The notes beneath the pieces are model-generated. The model ran no database searches. It was not told the origin of the DNA and saw nothing but the letters and a program-made list of their open reading frames with translations. 64,000 nucleotides of DNA, from assembly GCF_013340305.1 (NCBI RefSeq), contig NZ_BLVP01000005.1:1-64000 (forward strand), written 5' to 3'. Made by a program: the position numbers and the translations under genes. This stretch comes from Desulfovibrio psychrotolerans (lineage in GTDB: Bacteria; Desulfobacterota; Desulfovibrionia; Desulfovibrionales; Desulfovibrionaceae). Shown in pieces: positions 9,172 through 19,100 of the stretch (the stretch's first letter is position 1; each line of letters begins with the position of its first letter).

Positions 9172-11049
9172 ATGCGGAAGAAGACCGAAAGAGAACATCG
9201 TCACAAAGAACTCCTCCGGCACTGTTGCTGCCCGCTGACACTGATGATGACACTGGCGCTGCTCCTGCTGCCCGCAGCTTCCGGAGCAGAACCGATATCT
9301 GTACTCGGGCTGGGCGATACCCCCCGCTACCTGTGGAATCAGGAGCACTTTGCCCACGCCAATCTCCAAGCCCCAAAGGGCGGCACGCTGCGCCTGTCCG
9401 CCAGCGGCAATTTCGACTCCTTTCACCCCTACATCGCGCGCGGCATCACCGCCGCAGGCATGGGGCTGACGGTGGAAACGCTGGGAGAAGCCGCGCCGGA
9501 CTACAATACCTTGGAGTTCTACGGCCTGGTGGCGCAATCTTTCGAAGTGGCTCCGGACCGCTCCTCCGTCACCTTCCACATCAATCCGGCCGCCCGCTTC
9601 CACGACGGCACCCCCATCACGGCGGAAGACGCAGCCTTCTCCTTCCGCCTGCTCACGGAACAGGGAGCACCCAACTACCGCAATTACTATGCGTCCGTGG
9701 AAAAGGCAGAGGTGCTCTCCCCCCTGAGCGTCCGCTTCGTGTTCTCAGAAAAAGACAACGCCGAATTGCCCGTCATTCTGGCCCAGCTGCCCGTCCTGCC
9801 CAAGCACTACTGGGAAACAAGAAACTTCTCAGCCCCCATGCAGGAACCGCCTCTGGGCAGCGGCCCCTACCGGGTCAAATCCTTCTCCATGGGCAGCCAC
9901 GTGGAATACGGGCGGGTGCCGGACTACTGGGGCAAAGACCTGCCCGTAAACCGGGGCCGGTACAATTTTGACTCCGTGCGCTATGAATACTACAGGGACG
10001 ACACCGTAGCCCGCGAAGCCTTCAAGGGCGGCGCCTTCGACCTGTATACCGAACGCACGGCCAAGGCATGGGGCAACGCCTATGCCGGTCCCGCTCTCGC
10101 TGCGGGCGACATCGTGCGCGAAGAATTTTCCACCAACAAGCCGCAGGGCATGTACGGCTTCATCTATAACACCCGCCGCCCGGTCTTCGCAGACCGCAGG
10201 GTCCGGCAGGCGTTGGCGTTGGCGTTTGATTTCGAATGGACCAACCGCGCCCTGTTCCACGGTGCCTACACCCGCTCCGAAAGTTATTTCAGCAACAGCG
10301 AATTCGCCAGCAGCGGCCTGCCCGCACCGGAAGAACTCGCCCTGCTCTCTCCCTTTACCGAACAGCTTCCTCCCGGAACACTGGATACGGCATACACCGT
10401 GCCCGTCACGGCGGGCGACGGCAACCTGCGCCCGGTCCTCACCAAGGCCCTCGCCCTGTTCGGCGAAGCGGGCTGGACCCTGCGCGAGGGCAGGCTGGTC
10501 AATGCGCAGGGACGCCAGATGGAATTCTCCCTGCTGCTACGCTCCGCCAGCCTGAACAGAATCGTGCTGCCCTTCCGGCAAAATCTGGAACGTCTGGGCA
10601 TCCGTATGCATATCGTGCAGGCAGATGCCACCCAGTATGTAAACCGTGTGCGCGATTTTGATTACGACATGATCCTGTCCGGCATCCCCCAGTCGTCCTC
10701 CCCCGGCAACGAGCAGCGCAACTACTGGGGCAGCGCCGCAGCCGCCACCCCCGGCTCGCGCAATTACGCGGGCGTAAACTCCCCCGTGGTGGACGCGCTG
10801 GTGGAGCACATCATCGCCGCCCATGACCGCGCAAGCCTTGTGCATGCCTGCCGCGCGCTGGACAGGGTGCTGCTGCACGATGCCTACGTCATCCCCGGCT
10901 GGTACTCCACCACGCTGCGGGTGGCATACTGGAACAAATTCGCCCGCTCCCCCGTTGCCCCCGCCTCCGGCATAGACATCCACTCATGGTGGGCAGACCC
11001 CGCCAGGGAAGCCGCCCTGCGGCGTCCGGGCACCAAAGGCGGAGAATAG
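9172..11049 (+). CDS. yejA: Extracellular solute-binding protein, YejA-like (peptide ABC importer)
   Basis: This 625-residue family-5 binding protein (SBP_bac_5) has a Cys-rich n-region, a hydrophobic core (LMMTLALLLLPAASGA) and a cleavage site near residue 39. The ARFHDGTPITAEDAAFSF motif and the LPVLPKHYW segment are typical of YejA/OppA-like proteins. In E. coli, YejA is the periplasmic receptor of the YejABEF importer for microcin C and other peptides. Here it is followed 2 nt later by yejB and then overlapping yejE and yejF. ATG 9172 follows an AAGGAAAAGG stretch. In this cluster it would collect peptides that enter through the TonB receptor. Confidence 0.88.
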   Translation: MRKKTEREHRHKELLRHCCCPLTLMMTLALLLLPAASGAEPISVLGLGDTPRYLWNQEHFAHANLQAPKGGTLRLSASGNFDSFHPYIARGITAAGMGLTVETLGEAAPDYNTLEFYGLVAQSFEVAPDRSSVTFHINPAARFHDGTPITAEDAAFSFRLLTEQGAPNYRNYYASVEKAEVLSPLSVRFVFSEKDNAELPVILAQLPVLPKHYWETRNFSAPMQEPPLGSGPYRVKSFSMGSHVEYGRVPDYWGKDLPVNRGRYNFDSVRYEYYRDDTVAREAFKGGAFDLYTERTAKAWGNAYAGPALAAGDIVREEFSTNKPQGMYGFIYNTRRPVFADRRVRQALALAFDFEWTNRALFHGAYTRSESYFSNSEFASSGLPAPEELALLSPFTEQLPPGTLDTAYTVPVTAGDGNLRPVLTKALALFGEAGWTLREGRLVNAQGRQMEFSLLLRSASLNRIVLPFRQNLERLGIRMHIVQADATQYVNRVRDFDYDMILSGIPQSSSPGNEQRNYWGSAAAATPGSRNYAGVNSPVVDALVEHIIAAHDRASLVHACRALDRVLLHDAYVIPGWYSTTLRVAYWNKFARSPVAPASGIDIHSWWADPAREAALRRPGTKGGE

Positions 11050-11051
11050 GC

Positions 11052-12173
11052 ATGCTCACGTATATCCTGCGGCGGCTTGTGCTGCTCGTTCCCACGTTCC
11101 TTGGCATCATCGCCCTGAACTTCTTTGTCATCCAGTCCGCTCCCGGCGGTCCTGTGGAGCAGTACCTGCTGCGTCTTGAAGGGGCAGACAAAGCGTTCAT
11201 GGAACGCATCGGTGCAGAATCCTCCGATTCAGGCGGGGGTATGGGGGGAACGCAAAGCTTTGACGCGGGCACCACAGACGGCCTGTACAAGGGCAACCGG
11301 GGACTCTCGCCGGAGGTGGTGGAAGAGGTTTCGCGCATGTACGGCTTTGACAGGCCCATCCACGAACGCTTCTTCCTTATGCTGCGCAACTACCTCAGCT
11401 TCGACTTCGGCGACAGCTTCTTCAAGGGTCGCAGCGTCATGCAGCTTCTGGGAGACAGCCTTCCCGTCTCCGTCTCGCTGGGGGTATGGAGCACCCTCAT
11501 CATCTACATGGTATCCATCCCGCTCGGCATATGCCGGGCGGTGCGTCAGGGCACGCGGTTCGATGCGGTAACGGGCACCCTCGTGGTCATTGGCGACGCC
11601 ATCCCCGGCTTCCTGTTCGCCGTCCTGCTCATCGTGCTGTTCGCGGGGGGCAGCTACTGGAGCATCTTCCCCCTGCGGGGCCTTGTCTCACCCGGTTTCG
11701 AGCAGATGACCCTATGGCAGCAGATAGCAGATTACTTCTGGCACATGGCCCTGCCGCTCACGGCACTGGTCATCGGTGGATTCGCCACCCTCACCACGCT
11801 CACACGCAACTCGTTTCTGGACGAGATACACAAGCAGTACACCGCCACCGCACTGGCCAAGGGCCTGACCATGGGGCAGGTGCTTTACCGGCATGTGTTC
11901 CGCAATGCCATGCTCATCGTCATTGCCGGATTTCCTTCCACCTTCATCCACATGTTCTTCACTGGCTCGGTGCTCATAGAGGTCATTTTCTCCCTCAACG
12001 GGCTGGGACTGCTGGGTTTTGAAGCCGCCATGACCCGCGACTATCCCGTCATGTTCGCCACCCTGTACCTCTTCACGCTGCTGGGGCTGCTCACGCGCAT
12101 CCTCTCAGACATCACCTACTCCATGGTAGACCCGCGCATCACCTTCGGCAGCAGGGGGGTATCGCGTGGCTAA
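11052..12173 (+). CDS. yejB: Peptide ABC transporter permease, YejB-like
   Basis: The 373-residue inner-membrane permease begins MLTYILRRLVLLVPT, a hallmark of the DppB/OppB/YejB group. It carries the cytoplasmic EAA-type loop (about NAMLIVIAGFP near residue 285) and about six membrane helices. As in YejB, there is an extra polar insertion after helix 1 (about residues 45-100). ATG 11052 was chosen because it lies 2 nt after the yejA stop; the frame stays open further upstream but without family homology. It pairs with YejE to form the channel. Confidence 0.88.
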   Translation: MLTYILRRLVLLVPTFLGIIALNFFVIQSAPGGPVEQYLLRLEGADKAFMERIGAESSDSGGGMGGTQSFDAGTTDGLYKGNRGLSPEVVEEVSRMYGFDRPIHERFFLMLRNYLSFDFGDSFFKGRSVMQLLGDSLPVSVSLGVWSTLIIYMVSIPLGICRAVRQGTRFDAVTGTLVVIGDAIPGFLFAVLLIVLFAGGSYWSIFPLRGLVSPGFEQMTLWQQIADYFWHMALPLTALVIGGFATLTTLTRNSFLDEIHKQYTATALAKGLTMGQVLYRHVFRNAMLIVIAGFPSTFIHMFFTGSVLIEVIFSLNGLGLLGFEAAMTRDYPVMFATLYLFTLLGLLTRILSDITYSMVDPRITFGSRGVSRG

Positions 12174-13194
12174 ACTCTCCCCCTTCACCCGGCGCAGGCT
12201 TGCCGCCTTCCGCGCGCACCGGCGCGGCTGGTGGTCCCTGTGGCTCTTCCTCGGCTTCTTCGCCCTGAGCCTCTGCGCAGAGATCATCGCCAACGACAAG
12301 CCCCTGCTTGTCTCGTACAGGGGCGAGCTGTTCTTCCCCGTGGTCAAGGATTACCCGGAAACCGCCTTCGGCGGTGACCTGCCCATCCTTGCCAATTTCA
12401 AGGACCCCGTCGTGGCAGACTCCGTCACCCGCCACGGCTGGATGCTCTGGCCCCCCATCCGGTTCGCCCACAACACGGTGAACTACGAGGCGGAATCGTT
12501 CCCCGCCCCCCCATCCGCCCGCAACTGGCTCGGCACAGACGATCAGGGGCGGGATATCGTGGCCCGCATCCTCTACGGATTCCGCCTGTCCATCCTTTTC
12601 GGATTCGGCCTCTCGGCCATCAGCTCCGTGGTGGGCGTCACCGCCGGGGCGGTACAGGGCTACTACGGCGGCAAGGTGGATCTCCTGTTCCAGCGGTTCA
12701 TGGAAATATGGTCCGGCATGCCCGTGCTCTACCTGCTCATCATCCTGTCCAGCATCATCACCATGGGCTTCTGGTCGTTGCTGCTGGTCATGCTGCTGTT
12801 CAGTTGGATGGGGCTGGTCCATGTGGTACGGGCAGAATTCCTGCGCTGCCGACAGTTGGACTACGTGCGCGCGGCGCGGGCCATAGGCGTGTCCGATGCA
12901 ACCATCATGTTCCGGCACATCCTGCCCAACGCCATGGTGGCCACACTGAGCTACCTGCCCTTCATCTTCAGCGGGTCCGTGACCACACTCACCTCGCTCG
13001 ATTTCATCGGTTTCGGGCTGCCCGCCGGGTCGCCCTCGCTGGGCGAACTGCTGGCGCAGGGCAAGAACAATCTGCACGCCCCCTGGATAGGACTCACGGC
13101 CTTCGGCGTGCTGGCATGGCTGCTGTGCATGCTGGTGTTCATCGGCGAGGCCGTGCGGGATGCCTTTGACCCCAACGGAGGAAAACGCGCATGA
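12166..13194 (+). CDS. yejE: Peptide ABC transporter permease, YejE-like
   Basis: The 342-residue second permease of the importer starts at GTG 12166 and overlaps yejB by 8 nt. One helix near the N-terminus is followed by a periplasmic stretch with the YejE/OppC-type [15 protein letters not shown] motif (about residue 122) and then five helices with the EAA loop near [15 protein letters not shown]. It forms the translocation pore with YejB. Strict gene overlap implies translational coupling. Confidence 0.88.
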   Translation: MAKLSPFTRRRLAAFRAHRRGWWSLWLFLGFFALSLCAEIIANDKPLLVSYRGELFFPVVKDYPETAFGGDLPILANFKDPVVADSVTRHGWMLWPPIRFAHNTVNYEAESFPAPPSARNWLGTDDQGRDIVARILYGFRLSILFGFGLSAISSVVGVTAGAVQGYYGGKVDLLFQRFMEIWSGMPVLYLLIILSSIITMGFWSLLLVMLLFSWMGLVHVVRAEFLRCRQLDYVRAARAIGVSDATIMFRHILPNAMVATLSYLPFIFSGSVTTLTSLDFIGFGLPAGSPSLGELLAQGKNNLHAPWIGLTAFGVLAWLLCMLVFIGEAVRDAFDPNGGKRA

Positions 13195-14837
13195 ACCCTG
13201 TTCTGCACATACACGGGCTGACCATAGGCTTTCCGGGAACCGCCGCAGCCGTCTCCCCGGCGGACACGCCGCCCCCGGTGGTCCGCAACGTCAACCTCAC
13301 GCTGCACAAGGGGCAGGTGCTGGGGCTGGTGGGCGAGAGCGGCTCCGGCAAATCCCTCACCGCCCGGGCCATCATGGGCCTGCTGCCCCCCGGCGGCAGA
13401 ATTCTTTCCGGCAGCATGGAATTCTCGGGGCACAACCTCGCCACCCTCTCCGGGGAAGCTATGCGCTCCCTCCGGGGAAACCGCATCGCCATGTTGTTTC
13501 AGGACCCTTTAAGCAGTTTCAATCCTCTGCACAGAATAGGCCGGCAGATAGGAGAAGGCCTTGCCCTGCACAGAAAATGGCCCCCCGCGCGCATCCGCAA
13601 AAGGGTGGCAGAGCTGCTGCAACAGGTGGGCATGAACGATCCCCGGCGATTCATGGACGCCTTCCCGCACCAGCTTTCCGGCGGCCAGCGCCAGCGCGCC
13701 ATGCTTGCCATGGCGCTGGCCAACGAGCCGGATATCCTCATCGCAGATGAACCCACCACCGCACTGGACGCCGTTGTCCAGCAGCAGGTGCTGGAATTGC
13801 TGCTCTCGCTGCGGGGAGATATGTCCATCATTCTCATCAGCCATGACCTGCCCATGATGCAGCAGGCGGCGGACCACATCTGCGTCATGCGCAACGGCGA
13901 AATCGTGGAGCAGGGACCGGCCCGCGCCCTCTTCTCCGCACCGGAACACCCCTACACCCGCCTGCTCCTGTACCGGGGAGAAGACCGCGACCCGCAACCG
14001 GCGGTAACAGATACGCTTCCTGTGCTCTCCGTACGCGACCTGAACGTGCGCTATCCGGCAGAAAAGAACTGGCTGGGCAAAACCCGCACATGGCACCACG
14101 CCGTGCGCAACGTCCGCTTCGACCTGCACCGGGGCGAATGCCTCGGCATCGTGGGCGAAAGCGGTTCCGGAAAATCCTCGCTGGGCCTTGCCGTGCTCCG
14201 GCTGGTGGAATCATCCGGAGAGGTGCGCTTCATGGGCACCCCGCTGCACACCCTGCCGGAAGCCCGCCTGCGCCCGTTGCGCGCCGGGCTGCAAATCGTG
14301 TTTCAGGACCCCTTGGCATCGCTGAACCCCCGCCTCAGCGTGCAGGAATGCATTGCAGAAGGACTAAAGGCGCAGGAACGGCTCAGTGAAGAGGAAACGG
14401 AAACCCGCGTGATCTCCGCCATGCGCGAGGTGGAGCTGGACCCGCTCCTGCGCCACCGCTATCCGCATGAACTTTCGGGCGGGCAGTGCCAGCGCATCTG
14501 CCTTGCCCGTGCGCTTGTCATGGCGCCGCGCTGCATCGTGTTCGATGAACCCACCTCGTCGCTGGACAGGAACACCCAGTTTCAGGTGGTCCATCTGCTG
14601 CAACGGCTCCAGCAGAAGCACGGCCTTTCCAGCCTGTTCATCGCGCATGATCTGGCACTGGTCAGACGCCTGTGCCACCGGGTGCTCATCATGCACAACG
14701 GCAGCGTCGTGGAGTCCGGTCCCACACCGCACGTCTTCGCGGCACCGCAGCACCCGTACACCCGCTGCCTGCTTCAGGCGGCGCAACCTTCGCTGCAACG
14801 TCCCGCAGGCATGGCGGGAACAGGAGAACCCGCATGA
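13191..14837 (+). CDS. yejF: Peptide ABC transporter, fused double ATPase, YejF-like
   Basis: The 548 residues hold two complete ABC ATPase domains. Walker A motifs GESGSGKS lie near residues 47 and 323, signatures LSGGQRQR and LSGGQCQR near 163 and 430, and each Walker B ends in DEPT. The double layout is that of YejF/DppDF fusions. The start ATG 13191 overlaps the yejE stop (ATGA), and the stop overlaps the next start the same way. It powers uptake of peptides delivered by YejA. Confidence 0.9.
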   Translation: MNPVLHIHGLTIGFPGTAAAVSPADTPPPVVRNVNLTLHKGQVLGLVGESGSGKSLTARAIMGLLPPGGRILSGSMEFSGHNLATLSGEAMRSLRGNRIAMLFQDPLSSFNPLHRIGRQIGEGLALHRKWPPARIRKRVAELLQQVGMNDPRRFMDAFPHQLSGGQRQRAMLAMALANEPDILIADEPTTALDAVVQQQVLELLLSLRGDMSIILISHDLPMMQQAADHICVMRNGEIVEQGPARALFSAPEHPYTRLLLYRGEDRDPQPAVTDTLPVLSVRDLNVRYPAEKNWLGKTRTWHHAVRNVRFDLHRGECLGIVGESGSGKSSLGLAVLRLVESSGEVRFMGTPLHTLPEARLRPLRAGLQIVFQDPLASLNPRLSVQECIAEGLKAQERLSEEETETRVISAMREVELDPLLRHRYPHELSGGQCQRICLARALVMAPRCIVFDEPTSSLDRNTQFQVVHLLQRLQQKHGLSSLFIAHDLALVRRLCHRVLIMHNGSVVESGPTPHVFAAPQHPYTRCLLQAAQPSLQRPAGMAGTGEPA

Positions 14838-15910
14838 TCAGCATACACACTCCGCTCTCCCGCCCCCACGGCGGAACAGAAGCGGACAGTCCCGATACAA
14901 CGACAATCAGCATACCCCAAACGGAATATCGCACCATGCGCACCATAATGCTCACGCCCCCTCAGGCCCTCCCGCACAGCGCCCTGCGCCTCTTCACCCA
15001 TATGACCGGCATACTGGGCATGGCCCTGCTGTGGCTTGCCGCCCCCGCCCTTGCGGCAAACGCTCCCAACCCGGATGCGGTCATGCGCTCCGTCACCTCC
15101 ACCATCACCATGGAAAAGGCAGGGCAGGAACGCGGCAGGGAATGGGAAAACGAACAGGCCCGCCTGCTGGAAGAAATCCGGCAGGCCCGGCTTGAGGAAT
15201 CCTGGTACGCCCTGCAGGTGGAAACCTTCACCCGTTATGTGGAAACAGCCCGCAGCCGCGTGGCCGAACAACGCTCCGTCCGGCAGGAGTTGGAACGCAT
15301 GGAGACCGAACTGGAGGGCGAACTGGTACGCACGCTCACCGCCATGGAATCCCTTGTAAACAGCGACATGCCCTTCCTGAGCGAAGAACGGGCGCGCAGA
15401 ATCGCCTTCCTGCATAAATCCCTTGCAGATTACGAACTCGCCAGTGCGGAAAAACTGCGCCGCGTGCTGGAAGGCCTTCAGGCAGAAGTCTCCTACGGTG
15501 CAGGCGTGCACATGGAAGATAACATCATAGAACCGCACGGCGTCGCGCAGGGCGTGCAGCTTATCCGCACAGGCCGCGTAGGGCTGTATGCCCTGTCGCC
15601 CGACGGGGCGCGCGGCTGGCACTGGAAACGCGGGCACGGATTTGCCCCGCTGGATGACGCGGCGGTCCGTTCGGTGGCAACCCTGCGGGATATGCTGGAA
15701 AGAAAGCAGGTTCTCACCCTGCCCGTCCTGCCGTTCTCCCCTTCACAGCCGGTAATGGATGCTTCGCACGGAGCCGCAGAACCCAACACCGCCGGTCAGG
15801 CAGAAGAATTCAGGGGCGCTGCAGCCACAATCAGCGCCCCCGGCACAGATGCGGATAACCTGCTGCATCAGACAACGTCCGCAGCACAGGCACAAGGGGA
15901 GGACCGCTGA
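14834..15910 (+). CDS. DUF3450-type periplasmic coiled-coil protein of the TonB motor
   Basis: The predicted product is 358 residues if read from ATG 14834, which overlaps the yejF stop and has AGGAG upstream. A start at ATG 14936 would give a more ordinary signal peptide. The hydrophobic core [20 protein letters not shown] is followed by a long charged coiled coil (about residues 85-190) and a small globular end with [15 protein letters not shown]. This is the DUF3450 pattern. Such genes sit beside TtpC, ExbB, ExbD and TonB in Vibrio-type TonB2 clusters, where they are thought to help energise the receptor. The Ala/Pro-rich C-terminal tail is variable. Confidence 0.75.
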   Translation: MISIHTPLSRPHGGTEADSPDTTTISIPQTEYRTMRTIMLTPPQALPHSALRLFTHMTGILGMALLWLAAPALAANAPNPDAVMRSVTSTITMEKAGQERGREWENEQARLLEEIRQARLEESWYALQVETFTRYVETARSRVAEQRSVRQELERMETELEGELVRTLTAMESLVNSDMPFLSEERARRIAFLHKSLADYELASAEKLRRVLEGLQAEVSYGAGVHMEDNIIEPHGVAQGVQLIRTGRVGLYALSPDGARGWHWKRGHGFAPLDDAAVRSVATLRDMLERKQVLTLPVLPFSPSQPVMDASHGAAEPNTAGQAEEFRGAAATISAPGTDADNLLHQTTSAAQAQGEDR

Positions 15911-17382
15911 TGCGCACCATGATCATATGGATACAATGGATAATGCTGATCTGCCTGCTCGCCGCCCCGCAAGGGGTGTGGGCGGACCAGGCTGCCCCCG
16001 CTGCAGCCGCCGGAAAGGATTTACGCACCGTCGGCACGGAAGCGGAAGCCACAAAGCAGCAGGCACAGGAAACCCTGTCCCGTGTGGCCAGGGATATTAC
16101 TGCCGAACGGCAGGCCCTGCAACAGGAGCTTGCCCGGATAAAGACCGCCGCCGCACAGGCACGCACGCGCGCAACAGCACTGGAAACAGAACTGCGCGCC
16201 CTGCGGGACGAGGAATCCACCCTCGCCCGCGCACTGGACGGCAAGCAGGACACCCTGCGCAAGATAGGCAACACCATCCGGGACAACGCCCGCCTGCTCA
16301 AAGGTATGGGAGCCACATCCTTTGCCGCCTCCATGCACGGCGAATGGCAGCCCCGCCTTGCCCTCATGTCAGACCCGGAACGCTTTCCCTCGCTGGAAGA
16401 CGTCATCTTCCTCATGCACAGCCTTCTGCGCACGGCGCAGGACAGCGGCCATGCCATCCTCACGCAGGAAACGGTGCTGGGCCGCGACGGGGCGGCCATC
16501 ACCGCCTCCGTGCTGCGCGTGGGAGCCATGCAGGCTGTCTACTCCGGCGGGGCGGAAACGGGCTTCCTGCTGCCCCGCCCGGAGGCAGGCCCGCTCCATG
16601 CCGCCCCCTACGTCCCTTCCGCTGCGGAGACGGAACGCATACGCGCCGTCCTCACTGGTCCGGCAACACCTCTGCCCGCGCCTGACAGCAACGTCACTCC
16701 GGCACGGGCCGCTGTGGAACAGGGCACCGTTCCCATGGACTTTTCCGGCGCAATGCTGCTCAGCAATCCCCCGGAACCGCGCACCCTGCTCACCTCCCTG
16801 CGCGAGGGCGGCATCTTTCTGTGGCCCATCCTGCTCATAGGCCTTGCGGGCTGCCTCATCGTTGCCGAGCGTTGCTTCGTCCTCGCCCGGATACGCATAA
16901 ACGGCAAACAGGCCGTGGAACAGGGGAAGCAGGGGGAGCAGGGGGAGCAGGGCATCTCCGGTGCAGGCGCAAGCCCGGCGGAGCGCGTGGTAAAGCGCAT
17001 ACTGGCAGATGGTGCAACCTCCGCCGAAGCCATGGAAAAACGACTGGAGGAATCCATTCTGGAAGAACTGCCTCCCCTTGAGCGGTTCCTCCAGACCCTG
17101 CGCGTGCTTGCGGCCGTATCCCCCCTGCTGGGCCTGCTGGGCACGGTTTCCGGCATCATCCAGACCTTCCGCGTTATCACGGCCCACGGCAACGGCGACC
17201 CCAAACTCCTCTCCGCAGGCATCTCAGAAGCCCTGCTGACCACAGAGGTGGGCCTGTTCACGGCCATTCCGCTGCTGCTGTGCCACCACTTCCTCACCCG
17301 CCGCGTCCACGCCGTGGTGCTGGACATGGAGGTTGCCGGAACATCCCTCATCACCATGCGGCATAACGGAGAAACGTCATGA
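15910..17382 (+). CDS. TtpC-like long ExbB protein (MotA/TolQ/ExbB family)
   Basis: The 490-residue protein has a signal peptide, a periplasmic coiled coil (about residues 45-130), a globular periplasmic part, a transmembrane helix near 300-320 (GIFLWPILLIGLAGCLIVAE) and a C-terminal ExbB/TolQ core with the helix stretch VSPLLGLLGTVSGIIQTF. This is the layout of TtpC, the fourth component of Vibrio TonB2 systems. The cytoplasmic linker holds a GKQGEQGEQG repeat encoded by 9-bp repeats at about 16921-16948. The ATG shares one base with the preceding stop. It should form part of the proton-driven motor with the next ExbB and ExbD. Confidence 0.82.
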   Translation: MRTMIIWIQWIMLICLLAAPQGVWADQAAPAAAAGKDLRTVGTEAEATKQQAQETLSRVARDITAERQALQQELARIKTAAAQARTRATALETELRALRDEESTLARALDGKQDTLRKIGNTIRDNARLLKGMGATSFAASMHGEWQPRLALMSDPERFPSLEDVIFLMHSLLRTAQDSGHAILTQETVLGRDGAAITASVLRVGAMQAVYSGGAETGFLLPRPEAGPLHAAPYVPSAAETERIRAVLTGPATPLPAPDSNVTPARAAVEQGTVPMDFSGAMLLSNPPEPRTLLTSLREGGIFLWPILLIGLAGCLIVAERCFVLARIRINGKQAVEQGKQGEQGEQGISGAGASPAERVVKRILADGATSAEAMEKRLEESILEELPPLERFLQTLRVLAAVSPLLGLLGTVSGIIQTFRVITAHGNGDPKLLSAGISEALLTTEVGLFTAIPLLLCHHFLTRRVHAVVLDMEVAGTSLITMRHNGETS

Positions 17383-18008
17383 TGCCGGAATCCATGACCA
17401 CCGGGCTGGAGGCCCTCTCCTCCGGCTGGTTCGTCCTGTGCCTTCTGGGAATCATTTCCATATGGGCTTGGACGCTCATCATCGGCACTGCGCTGCAACT
17501 GCGCGCCCTCTCCGGCCCCGGCAGTTCTGTCCGCAGCAGCCTTGCCGCAACGGCAGAAGAGCTGCTGCGCGGCCATGCCGACTTCTGCGCACGCATAGCC
17601 GCAGGCCCGTTGCGCAAACGCCTGCGCCAGCGCGTCATCCGCACCCGCATAGAAGCAGGCCTGCACGGCATATCCGCCAACGTGGGCACCGTGCTGCTGC
17701 TGGCCTCGCTGGCACCGCTGCTGGGACTGCTGGGCACGGTGGAAGGCATGATCGTCACCTTCAAGGCGCTGGCAATCCACGGTAATGCAGACAACACCGC
17801 CCTCACAGAGGGCATTTCCAAGGCACTGGTCACAACGCAGGGCGGCCTGCTCGTGGCCATTCCCAGCCTGCTCGCAGGCGGTGTGCTTTTCCGCAAGGTG
17901 CGCAAGGCGCGCAACAGCCTTCGCGTCATGGCCCTGCGGGCCGTAGCGGCGGAAGCGTCCCCGCCCCGGTCCCCTGCCGGAGCCAATCTTCAGGGAGGCA
18001 TGCAATGA
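17379..18008 (+). CDS. exbB: ExbB-type proton channel subunit
   Basis: This 209-residue MotA/TolQ/ExbB family protein has an N-terminal helix (about residues 15-35) and the conserved pair of helices around LAPLLGLLGTVEGMIVTF and LVTTQGGLLVAIPSLLAG. It overlaps the TtpC-like gene by 4 nt and exbD by 4 nt. It would form the pentameric proton channel with ExbD that drives TonB. A second ExbB-like subunit beside a TtpC is the rule in TonB2-type clusters. Confidence 0.88.
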   Translation: MMPESMTTGLEALSSGWFVLCLLGIISIWAWTLIIGTALQLRALSGPGSSVRSSLAATAEELLRGHADFCARIAAGPLRKRLRQRVIRTRIEAGLHGISANVGTVLLLASLAPLLGLLGTVEGMIVTFKALAIHGNADNTALTEGISKALVTTQGGLLVAIPSLLAGGVLFRKVRKARNSLRVMALRAVAAEASPPRSPAGANLQGGMQ

Positions 18009-18412
18009 GACAGTCCCGGTATACCGACAGGTCGGAAATGTTCAATGACATCGACCTCACCCCAATGATCGACATGGTGTTCATCCTCCTCATCTTCTTC
18101 ATCGTCTCCACAAGCTTCATCCGCGAGGCGGGCGTGGTGGTGGAGCGCCCCGCCGCAGAAACGGCGGAAAGCCAGCATGTCCAGATCGTCATCGCCATTG
18201 ATGCAGACAACATGCTCTGGATGGAGGGAAGCTCCATAGACATCCGCTCCCTCGGCGCGCGGGTCCACACCCTGCGGGCGGAAAACGAAGAGCTGGGCAT
18301 CATCGTGGCAGCCGACGTCCGCACCCGCGCAGGTGTGCTGGTAGAGGTGCTGGACCTGTGCAGGCAGGCAGGGGTGCGCAACGTCAGCGTCGCTACAAGG
18401 AAACCGCAATGA
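18005..18412 (+). CDS. exbD: ExbD-type biopolymer transport protein
   Basis: The 135-residue ExbD/TolR family protein carries the signature DIDLTPMIDMVFILLIFF, with the membrane aspartate (Asp24 in MIDMVF) needed for proton movement, and a small periplasmic domain ending near residue 130. Overlaps on both sides couple it to exbB and tonB. It acts in the inner membrane as the stator partner of ExbB. Confidence 0.9.
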   Translation: MRQSRYTDRSEMFNDIDLTPMIDMVFILLIFFIVSTSFIREAGVVVERPAAETAESQHVQIVIAIDADNMLWMEGSSIDIRSLGARVHTLRAENEELGIIVAADVRTRAGVLVEVLDLCRQAGVRNVSVATRKPQ

Positions 18413-19080
18413 CACGCGCAGCAAGAAACACCGTCAGCACCATGGGCGGAGTCGGCATGACCCTGCTGCTCTTCCTGTTCCTCGTAACAGGGGCCGTCTT
18501 CCATGAAACGCCGGATAAACGGCTCATGCACGGCGCCGTTCGGCTGTCTTCCTTCGAAGAGACGCCCGTGCAGGATGAAGAGGTATACAGCACCAAAGAT
18601 GTCCCTCAGGTACAGCGCATGGAAGAAATCGCCGCCGCAGAGATGTCGCTGGAGCAGCCCCAGCTTGAGATGGAAGTCTCCAGCCTGAATATGGATATGG
18701 CCCCGGAATTCGCTGGCTCGCTGCCCATGAGCGGAATGCCCTCTCTGTCGCAGGCGGGGGCGTTGTCCGCTCCGTCCGGCGGCGCGCTCACGCTGGGCGA
18801 GGTGGACGAGCAGCCCCGTGCCCTCTACGCGCCCTCCCCGCTCTATCCCTCGCGGGAAAAGGCGCAGGGCAAAGAGGCCAAGGTGCTTGTACGCATAACC
18901 CTGCGCCGCGACGGCACCGTTATGGAAGCCCTGCCCCTCGGCACCACAGACGATACAGCCCCCTTTCTGGACGCCGCCGTCAGTGCCGTGCTGCAATGGC
19001 GTTTCGTCCCGTGCAAAAAGGGCGGCGAGGCCGTGCAGTGCATAGCGGACCAGCCCTTTACCTTCACCATCCCCCGGTAG
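18409..19080 (+). CDS. tonB: TonB family protein
   Basis: The 223-residue protein has an N-terminal membrane anchor (MTLLLFLFLVTGAVF), a linker of about 100 residues rich in Glu, Met and Ser rather than Pro-Lys, and a C-terminal TonB domain (about 140-223). The key segments are YPSREKAQGKEAKVLVRITL and VLQWRFVPCKK. The start ATG 18409 overlaps exbD by 4 nt; upstream codons in frame are not part of the family. It transmits energy to the outer-membrane receptor, most likely the one encoded at 6463. Confidence 0.88.
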   Translation: MTRAARNTVSTMGGVGMTLLLFLFLVTGAVFHETPDKRLMHGAVRLSSFEETPVQDEEVYSTKDVPQVQRMEEIAAAEMSLEQPQLEMEVSSLNMDMAPEFAGSLPMSGMPSLSQAGALSAPSGGALTLGEVDEQPRALYAPSPLYPSREKAQGKEAKVLVRITLRRDGTVMEALPLGTTDDTAPFLDAAVSAVLQWRFVPCKKGGEAVQCIADQPFTFTIPR

Positions 19081-19100
19081 CCCCGCCAAGGAGGCCTGTC

